From contig NW_024037067.1 of NCBI RefSeq assembly GCF_015706575.1, forward strand, positions 7,639,909-7,703,908: 64,000 bases of DNA, in the 5' to 3' direction. Positions 44,901 through 55,700 of the stretch are shown here, piece by piece. The DNA comes from Patiria miniata. Taxonomy: Eukaryota; Echinodermata; Asteroidea; Valvatida; Asterinidae. The position numbers and the translations under genes were made by a program. Position 1 is the stretch's first letter; each line of letters opens with the position of its first letter. The notes below the pieces were generated by a model. It was given only the letters and a program-made list of their open reading frames with translations. It made no database searches and had not been told where the DNA came from.

Positions 44901-46741
44901 ACACCGTTTCTATGCGAATGTATGCGGCCAGATGTGCATGTATGTGCGGGCGTGATTGTTCGAAAGTTTGTCTGACATCAGGGATATGAGCGCATACGGC
45001 GCAGAGCAAACTTGACGTCACAAGTGCGGAGTGCTATTAATTGCAGATATGATTACGGATATGATGAACAGTTTGGGGAGGTCCAGCAGATTTCCTATGA
45101 ATGGGAGTTGACTGTATGACTGAAGCATGTAAATTAAAGTCATTTTCTGACCAATATGACTCCGCAAGAAACTACCAAAAATACTTCTCAAGATTCCCCC
45201 TTGGATTGGATATTTGTTCACTGGAGATTATTGAAAAATGCCAGTATTCACTTATACCACTGGGACAGAGGCAAATGGGGTAAAGTGGCTTGCCCAAGGA
45301 CACAGTGTATTTGATCATGAGTAACAAATGCTAAACATAAGCCATACTCTTTTCTATGATGGCATAATGGGACAACAATGACAAGCTGAACCTACCTCTG
45401 TGTCTAAGGACGTTGGGAATAAACTAGTGGTAAGGTATTTATACAAGATCCTCATGTCGTCCTGCTCAAGACCACTCCTGGAGAAATTGAAAAGTCAGCA
45501 TTTGACACTAGTTGATGGATATACCAGGTATGGAGAAATTATATCAAATTAAACTTTTATACACTGTTACTTAGCAACGATAAGAGGTCAAAAAGATTAC
45601 AGTCAACTGGTTCCATGATAAACTTTCTCAGTTAATTTTGACTTGTTTTTAAAAGATCCAGGACACAATTGAAACAAACACACTGGTGTGAGTGTTTGAA
45701 AACTTCCAGACAAAATAAAAAAAAGTGTCTATCTTTGTTTGAAATACCTGATTTTGTCTCCCCCTTTTAAATTTAACCAAAAATGTGCAAAAGAAACCGA
45801 AAGCTTCCTTAGAATTGGTTACTTCCTAAAACATAAATTGAAGCCAACCACAATATGTTGGTCTGGAGCTGTGTTTTCAGTCAATAGTTGATGAGTGACT
45901 TACCAAACAAGTTGATCATTGTACAGGAATGCTGTGTACTTTATTTGACTGCAATTAGAAAGGACAGTGAAAGCTAATCAAGTCTTTGGGTGGTTCTCAG
46001 GCCTTTTACAGCTAGCCACATCTTTTACTTCTTAATAAGCACCCTCGATATATCGATATTACTCGATTATTTGATATTATTTTGATATTGATATCGCCAA
46101 TAACAGTTTTTTTAATCATTTTGAAATATCAAAATTTTATATCGAGCAATGGTATCAAAAATATAAAAAATGCGTCTGATTATCGAAAAAATAAATCTCC
46201 TGTTTGTGTTTTTACTTTGGGTTTCATGTTTACTGTATAATAATATAAAACTAAGTGGCAAGTTGTGCTTTTCAGGGGCCTATGTTACATCTAAAACACT
46301 TACCTAAACGATGCCTCTACGAGGTTGATAAAACACTGTATTCTCAGGTAGGTGTTCTTGTCAAGTGGAAGGAATAGGATACCATTGTGGATCTCAAGGA
46401 TGTCACTGTGACTCAACCTGAGGGTCAAGAGATACTGGGAAGAAAAAACACGGCAAAATTATCAGGAGTCGATAAACAAGTAAAACATTAGACATAAAAG
46501 TTTAAACCAACCCTAAAAGTTCAAACCAACCCTATTTTACACATATGGGCTTTTGCATTAAAGACAGATTGCACTTTGTTCCTCCCGACAAGAGTAAGGA
46601 CACACTGCACATATGCATGTGCACACACACTTGTTCCATAGTTGTGAGGACCATACACCTGATGAGCGATATATATTGTGGGGACCAAAGATGCTGTTGG
46701 GCAGTGTTGTAGTCTAGTACATTTCCATGTGTACTTGTTCT

Positions 46742-46794
<53 letters not shown>

Positions 46795-49700
46795 AGGACT
46801 GAAACACACACAAAGCCTTAAGGGAGAACAAAAGATCCTTTCGGTCCTCGGGAGTTGGGTCTTTTGTTGGCAACAGTCCTCTGTAGTAAGTTTGTGAGCT
46901 TAGTCTATGGGAGAGTGTTATATTACAGGGACAAAGGAAAACACAAAGCATTGTCCTCCAGAGTATAGTAAAACAAGAGTGTGTATACGAGTACGAGTAC
47001 TTTGCCATGTGTATGAGTACAAGTAATTTGTCCTGAGTACGAGTACAAGTACAAGGTAATTTCTTCCATGAGTACTGATACCAGTACCAAGAAATGTACT
47101 TGAGTACGAGTACAAGCACCAGTTCTTTTCACAAGTAGGAGCAACATTTAATGGGTACACATGTTCTCAAGCACAACTCCCAACCCCAAACACAATTTCA
47201 ACGTTAGTCCATTTCAGCAACTGCATCTTCCAATCTACTACATTTGGAGAGTATAGACTCTGTGAATGAATTGAAGCCAGGTCTATGTGACCACATTCCC
47301 CACGTGGCAGTCTCCCTCATGGCAGTCTCTCCCAACTCTCTCGCTCTCAAAAAATAAAATAGATTGCTGCTATAGAGGCCTGCTACGTGCCCTGCCGTTC
47401 AAGTAAGCTGGGCACCTCAAACAATAAAAAACTCTACAGAAAACGATCCTGATCTCAAGAAGAACATGTACCCGACTGTAGAAGTGTTCTAGCCTGTGCT
47501 TGAGTTGATCAATTCCATTGTTCTCCATGATGGATGTGAAAGACCCCATAAAAAGCTGCGACGAAGAAGAGAAGACATACATATTAAACATGTTACCAGC
47601 GAGAAGACAAAAAAATACACCAGTACATTCACTAAATGCTGTACGAGTCTGTTGCATAATGTGAGTTACATTATCGAAGAAGTTAAACAACCAACCAACA
47701 AACTTACCATAGATTAGAAAATGACTAACTTTGGTAGTACATGTATTTTGTAGACTCCTACCGATGTTACTTTAAATGGAGCGTTGTGCTAAGATTTGGT
47801 TGAAATGCAGTAATATGCTATAATGTGGCTGCAGGCTGTTAGCTTTTAGCATATTTGGGTAAGTTCCCAGCAAATATCTTACTGCCTTTTCAAATACGAA
47901 GTGCCTAAATAAAAGGTATTACTTTTGTTAAGCTTTCATGGCAACAACAAAAACTTCAGCATGGATGCCTAATACAGCTACCCACTACTAAGACGTTACG
48001 ATGTTAAGGGTTTATCCTAAACTCTTAGCTGTTATTCTAAGAATCTGCTTGATCTTCCCAAATCCAATGCTGTGTAAGAGCTCAGTGGCATTTTCTTTGG
48101 TCTCTATCTCCTCCACTGAAAATAATCAAGAAGAGATGAGTTTGGAGGATTGAGATAGTATCCAATTTTTATGTGGCGGCAGTTGGAGGACTTTGAAGGA
48201 TTGAGGATGCATCCTAGCCAAAAGGCCCTTGGGGTTAAGCCCCTTGCTCAGTAATAGTGGCTGGATGCTACCTTGCTTGATCCTGCAACATCCTCCTGTT
48301 GGAATTTGAAGGATATGGGAGGATTAGGGAGAACACAGATACAACTTGTGAGATGAGAGCCTACCTTGAAGAGCTTGTAGGCGTGTTTGAGGACAGCTGA
48401 GTAGACCGAGTCCTGGATGTCTTCTTCGTGGTATTCATGATATGTCTTACCATCTTTTGTCTTTTCGCTGAAAGGCACTGTTATGATCTGCAATAAAAAA
48501 GCCAGTGGAACCATTGGTTGTTTGGATTTAGAATCATGACAGGATTAGTCTGGTATAAACATCATCACTGGTTGGATGGCACAGACAACCGTTGTCATGA
48601 GTTGTAATTTAGTTTAAAATTCAAACACAAGTCAATCGCAAGTCATCCAGTTTCAAGTCAAGTTGCTATTCAAATGAATTGCGACTTAAAGATATTCCTT
48701 TTTAATGTGCATCCTCTGTTACTTGTGATTGACTTGTACATTGGACATGACCTCAATTCTAAGCAACCTGTTGTTTGGTGGGAATCACTGGCCATTTTCA
48801 TCCTGAAGCAAGTACTGACTATATTGTACGTAGGATGTTTGTTGAAGTCTTGGTCTGTAGTTCTCATGAAATATAATACTTGAATACTCTCACACAACAT
48901 GTATTTCATTAAAATCAACGTTGCCCTGTTTCTTAAGACATACACAGACCCAAAGGGTGAAATTACAATAAGCCATTCGCGAGTTAAATTTGAATAAAAT
49001 CTGGAACGCTGACTTAATCCAATGCTTTGCACGTTTTAAGTTTGCATTCTCCCAACCAAAGAGACTGTTACTATATCACGTGATTCGGGGCAAGCATTAT
49101 GCTAGCAACCCCCAGCTCCGGCATGGTCTGGTGTCTTTGTGCCATTCTCACCCATTGTGAACAAGATATTGGTGCCGAGCGTCTCTTACGTAACTATGCA
49201 AGAGCTTGCCCCAAATAATGTGATTAGCAACAGCATCTTTGGTGTGGAGAATTCAAAGTTAAAATGTGCCAAGCATTCTGAGCAAGTCAGTGCACCAGAT
49301 GTATTTCAAATGTAAATCCCAAAGGGTATATAGGTTACTCGCAAATGGCTTATTGGACATTGGACATCATTTAGTGACCAGTTGCCAATTTTAGCTAAAC
49401 ACATATTGTGCTGTAAGTGCAATCTTATTAATTGTAAAAATCTTTAAAAATTGTTTGTGCTTGGCCAGTTTTGTCTGAGCAATTTTGTATCCTATTTGAC
49501 ATTCTGCAGACCCAGGCACAAATACCTAGATGTGGACTGTAACTTTTCAACAGCCACCTCAACTCTGGACTGCTACTGACCATTATTATGCTGAAATCCT
49601 TCTCAGGCTGTAGGTAAAGATGTCTGGTCTTCTGTGTGTGCATAGATTCACATGGACGTTCTGTTGAAAAGGTTCTGGAATTGTGTGGAAAAAAATATAT

Positions 49701-52700
49701 TAAGAGAAAGGTTTTATTTTGATCAACCTAAATTCCTTGAGCATTGTTATGTTACCCTTCCTGAATCCTCTAAATTTCTTCATTGAAAACCAATGACACA
49801 TGTTTTGTACACTAGCTTTCAAGGGGCATCAAGCCTCTGTGGCTGGTCTGTACCTTACCACTAATTGAAGATCCTCCAAAACCTCCTGGTGTACTTTGAA
49901 GGGTCTGGGAAGGTTTGTGTCAAAAACAAAAAATATTCAAAGCTGAGCAATATGTAAAACCCTATAAAACCCCGCAGCTTAGTTTTCAGGTGAGGGTATC
50001 TGAAGTGTAACGCCGCCTTCAGGTCAACCTTCGACGACACAGATCAGTCAAAGACTGACTTCTCAGGATCAAGCTGCGCCTGAGCTACGGCCGCCGCGAA
50101 CATATCAGTCGTTAATTTTGTTACGACCCGAGTGTAACTGCGATGATATTAAGATGATAGGCATCAGTTGGCACTCAAAAAAATTAACAGGTGCAAGACT
50201 AGAATAAAATTTGAACTTCTGCGCCGCGACAGAACGTGTTCCTGACAGGCGGGAATCAATCGCAATCGACCTGTGTGAAGTTATAAAGTCGTGTGTGCAT
50301 CAGGATCAACTTATTCCATTGTGTAGACAAACAGCGTGAGGCAAAAATGGCGGAATGAACAGACATGGCCGTGGAAGATCATGTGATTGTTATCAACATG
50401 CACTCAGCCATTTTGAAGATGTCACATGATCATGTCTACGCGGAGGAATTGTTGTCATGTCGTGGGTGATTATTTTGTGTCGAGATATCTCTTGTTCCAC
50501 TAGGATCACATCATTTCTCAGTTTTGTGACCCGAGCATTACTTTTCTGCTTAAAACCGACGGTTCTGTTGCGGCTCAAGTCGACCTGAGGGCAGCTGTAC
50601 AGTAACTGTGTCACACACAGAGAGTCAGTGCAGAAAAATATCCAGCAATGTGGAGAGCAGTGAAACGTGACCCAATCTGCCTGCTTGCCCTGAGTTTAAC
50701 CACACAAAAGAAGTTTGTGAAGGGATTTGAGGTGTTATCCTTATATTAGGGGGGTTCAATTACTCTAATTTTAAAGTTGAACAAAGAAAGTGACTGGAGT
50801 GGGATTTGAACCTATGACCTCCGGATAACCATTCTGGTGCTCTGCCAACTGAGCTATCCAGTTCTATGATGATGGTTACCCGTTTATTCAATGTCTTCGT
50901 TCGAGAACCACTAGTCAGAATCCATGAACCCGTATATACCATGCAGCCAGGGGTCACCCCCCCCCCCCCCCCCCCCGCCCAAGTCTTGATGTTTGCAACA
51001 TTAGCAATGCTGCAAAGCCGGGAAATAGCAAACGGGGATCCTTCAGGAAGGATGCGGCTTTTTGTTACAAATGTTTAAAATAAACCACAACGGGAAACTG
51101 AGCAATAAAATTAACCAAAAAAAGAGTATAAAGTGCAGTTCATGTTCCTATGTGGAAAGTGTTTAAGTATCAAATTGCACATGAATGTCATCCCTTTATT
51201 GACTTGCTGTTACTATCATTGTTCATCCATGGTAATATGTTTGAACTACGTTTTTTAATTTCTTGGGTATGACTTTTCGTGAAATTCCAAGCATATTGAA
51301 ATGGGCTATTTATTCATGGACAGGTCATAAAATGTGAGGGACTGCAGTGCCTGTTCTTACTCAGTGAATTTGATGACTGCTTCACTCAAACCAACATTTT
51401 TGATCTGGTTATCAATGCTTGTATTCCTTGGATGATAGAAGAGAATCTTCTTTTCTTCCTGCAAATGAAGCAAAGTAATTATTAATTAACATCATTAATA
51501 TAAAAACACAAGGCTAAATTACCTTGGAAGATGTTTGCAGATGACACAAACCTAAGATACTATCTCTAAAAGACAAGAGGCTCTGAGAAGGACTTCTTTT
51601 TAATTGTCATTAGGGGAATGCTTAGATCCCAGAATGTGCAGTGCTCAACGCAGGACCACATTATTGTTTAGGCCCAAAAAAAAATTAGTTCTGCTTCCGA
51701 TTACAAGGTATTAGAAAATAGGTTAGGTAGGTAGGGAATTTTGTTTTTGTTGGCAAATTTTTTGTGTAAGATCATATGCAGGTGTCTGCGACTCTGCGTG
51801 TAGTCAAGGGTAAAAGGTAGTAATTGATAATTCTCAGGTTTTTTCCCCTAGAGGTACCTCTAGGGTGGGTTGAAATCCCTCAAATGTCAAACAAAAATGT
51901 GAAATTTACCAGAATTTCGTTCACCAAGATCACAGGAGTCTTGCACTCGGCTGTCTCTCATCATTTGCCGTCAACTGAGGGCGCTCTTATTCTCTTGACC
52001 AACTACAGTGCAGCTTTCATTCCGAGAGTGTTTTCGTACCTCACGCGATGAAAGGAAAGCCACGCTTTAGAGAATGATGATGATGAGAGACAGCCGAGTG
52101 CGAGACTCCTGTGATCCTGGTAAACGAAATTCTGGTAAATTTCCCATTTTTGTTTACATTTGAGGGATTTCAACCCACCCTAGAGGTACCTATCCACATC
52201 AGATAATACTTGTGAAATTTTGAGGCCGAACATTTCTGGACAGGAGAGTTTGGAGGTTTGAAACAATTGAGAATTTTCTGCTACAGCAACTTCAATTGGT
52301 CTTTCTGTAAGGTTTGTAAAAACCTTACAGTTCTGGAAGTATAAGATAACCTAATCAACTTTGAGGGCAAAAATCACCTTTTTTAAACATTTGGAGATGG
52401 TCGGGCGATAGTAGGGTCCTAGGATCATAAAGTATTTGGTGGTATCAATAACCTCTTATTGTCGCACAGGCCTTGTTGGAGGCTGCCATTTTGAATTCAG
52501 GAAAAATTGACTGGCATCAGACCAATAACAGGGCACTTTGATTGGTCACTTGGATTGGTCGCCATGGCGACCAATCAAAGTGCCCTGTGATTGGTCTGTC
52601 TGATGCCAGTCAATTTTTCCAGAATTCAAAATGGCAGCCTCCAACAAGGTATGTGCGACAAGGATGTTTCCTGAATTGAAGGTGAAATTTCTCTTTTCTT

Positions 52701-55700
52701 CCTAAAGGTATGTGAACCTAACCACCACCATTTGTATTTTCAATTCTCACTGAAGCCTACAGGGGCGCATCAGGCAGTTTGAGGACTGTTTTGGGGTTTA
52801 AATCTGAAGATTTTGATAGGGGGTACGAGTGAAAATGATTTTCTGTCAACACAAAATACCTCTCAACAACCCTTTCGCATCAAAAACGTTTGTATTTACA
52901 AATGTATTTGTTTTCTTACTCACATTCACTATTTTTTTCAAAAGAAACCTCCGTTGTTTTTACAAATTCGCTTCGTCGCGATAACTACTTCACAATTTGA
53001 TGTCGCAGTGACATGTGCGTTAATGCTACATTGTAGCTCAATGCGGCGACGACTGGTTCCCGCGGCCAATTTAGAAGACATGATGAAAATGCAGTAACCA
53101 GTCTGTGCAAAGCCATGCTAGCGCTAGCATGGCTATGCACGGCAGGCCAACGCGGTGCACTGTCAACTGGTCAGTCGGATTCGACATCGTAAAAATGCCA
53201 AGAACACATCGATGGAGAGGGAACATTTTTGCAAGTTAATTCACAGAACTCGATCTCTCTTGTCTGTGTATGTATTTTCCGTGTTCAAGAGTTCATTTTG
53301 ACTTTGAGATGGCACTACTTGTATTTGGAGTGATACGATGCAGTGTGTTTGCCCAAAATTGTCCACCGTAAAAACGAGGTCTGTCGCCCGCTGGCCACAC
53401 AAGCATTCACGCATGCATTACGGAGTTTTGGCCATTTTTCCCGTCTTGACTAGCGTTGTGCATATGGTGCGCAAGGCCTGAATTTTCCGTTATTTTTTAA
53501 GAATTATTGAACGTAAATATATTGACAATAATTAAGGTAGGTGTTATTCACTTTGTGTGGCCATTTTGTGTATAGCTTTCGTAGTGCAATGGAAATAGTT
53601 CAGGCTAAATCTTCGCATATAATTAAATACCCCATTCAATCAGCATAAAAAATTGGCAAAAAAAAATTCCGACAGACCGTCCCTATTTTTGAAAGGCATA
53701 TTATCGGAAGCAGAAGTATTTTTTGTGTGGCCTTATTGATACCGCCATGTACTTTATGATCGTAGGACCCTACTATCGCCCAACCATCTCCAAATGTTAA
53801 AAAAGGCGATCCACAGAGTCCTAGCTACTCGGACTAGTACAGCACAGCAACACCGTTGCCACACTGGTGGGGCTACATAAGTAAGTACTTAACATCCCCC
53901 AAAATAACATGTTGCATAATGGTTAGCCCCATCAATGTGGCCAATTTACTGGACACCCTCCGTAAATAAAGGCCACACTTCGAACAAGTACAAAAACATG
54001 TAGAACTTTGTCAAATTTTGATTTTCACATTTAGGCTTAGTTTGTTGTTTATTTTTGCTTTAGAAGCATACTCACCCTCTTTATAGGCTAATCAGAAAGT
54101 GTTGCCTTTTTCAGATGTCTATTTTTCGTGAAATTTCATGTTGAAATTTTGATACGCAATCGTGTGCAAATAAATCTGACATCTGAAAAAGGCAAGTTCC
54201 AAGTGTGGCCTTTATTTACGGAGGTAGTCCAGTAAATTGGCCACATTTATGGGGCTACATAATGGTATATTAAAAAGCGATACATTTTGAGTGTTTCTAC
54301 GCAACTCAGGAGTGAGGCGTTGTTATTGACACCACATTTATGGGTCTACAAATACAATGGTCTAGGGTCCAAGTTACTCGGACTAGCGTGGAACCAGATG
54401 AAGATTCCTAGTCTTGGTAAAAAAAATTTAAGTCCCCAAAATCAGTCACTGCGTATGTTCAGTGCCGTGCTGGTATGAATGAAACTGAAAACAATTGCAA
54501 TCGGGAACCGGTTCAAATCAAGGTCAAATATCCACCCCCTTTTTCTTAGTGATCCGTCATGTCTGTGGCTTTGGAGGGTCGGAGAACCATTTGGTTGATA
54601 GTCTTGTTCCAAGAGCCAAAGATCCTGATGTTGAATATTGTCAGGTCAGGGAACCAGACGGTCGACTCGCGTAACGCACTGCAAATTTTACTAGTCCGAG
54701 TAACTTGGACCCAACTTATCGCCTTTTTAACACTCGGACATGGTCTGGCGATAGTGGGGTCCAAGCTAATGGTTATATGCCGAGCAACACAATTCTGTCA
54801 TTGACCCAAAAACCCAACATTGCCCAACAAAAACATCAGATTTCACCCTCAAAACGGCCTCCAAATTACTAGATATGCCACCTGAGGTACAAGTAGACAT
54901 CGATAATTAAGATGGTTGTACTGAAGTTTACTTGCGATCCGGATGAAAAGTGAAATTTCCTGTTCAATTCCGAGAGCTCCCCTCGAGATCGTGAACACGT
55001 TAAATTTCCGACTCACGTTTGAATTGCGATGTGGTCTTCATGCCCAGCGTTCATTCGATGGTCCCCGTATCCCGAGTGATATTCCGTTACCGAGGGCGCG
55101 CAATGCAACCGAGCGCGCGCGATGCATCGATTATGATAATGAGTAGACTGGATCACGTTTGTAAACACAGGTGCATTTTGAACGATAATAGGGAATCGGG
55201 AACTAGGGCAGATTTTATGGACGGAAACTGGTTCAAGCTAGTTCCTGACTCCCTTTCATCGTTCAAAATGCATTTGTGTTTACAAACGTGATCCAGTCTC
55301 CTCATTATCATAATCGATGCATCGCGCGGCTCGGTTGCATCGCGCGCGCTCGGTAACGGAGTCGCACTCGGGATACGGGGATCATCGAATGAACGCTGGG
55401 CATGAAGACCACATCGCAATTCAAACGCGAGTCGGAAATTTAACGCGTTCACAATCGCGAGGTGAGCTCTCGGAATTGAACGGGAAATTTCACTTTTCAT
55501 CTGGATCGTAAGTAAACTTTAGTACAACCATCTTAATTATGGATGTCTACTTGTACCTCAGATGGCGTATCTCGTAATTTGGAAGCCGTTTTGAGGGTGA
55601 AATCTGATGTTTTTGTTGGGCAATGTTGGGTTTTTGGGTCAATGACAGAATTGTGTTGCTCGGCATATAACCATTAGCTTTGGACCCCACTATCGCCAGA

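Noticed and set aside
44627..44989. 120-residue Cys-rich plus-strand ORF in CCZ1 intron 8
   Set aside because: It has an ATG and 17 or so cysteines but no signal peptide, no splice context and no recognisable spacing of cysteines. TG-rich sequence can explain the composition. It could be revisited with transcript data.
46532..47119. 195-residue minus-strand ORF with poly-Gly
   Set aside because: The length comes from the C51 run; the rest is SINE-like and GAGTAC repeat sequence with no splice or homology support.
55153..55500. 115-residue minus-strand ORF, mirrored at 54943-55146 on the plus strand
   Set aside because: Both are produced by the arms of one palindromic element and do not resemble a transposase.
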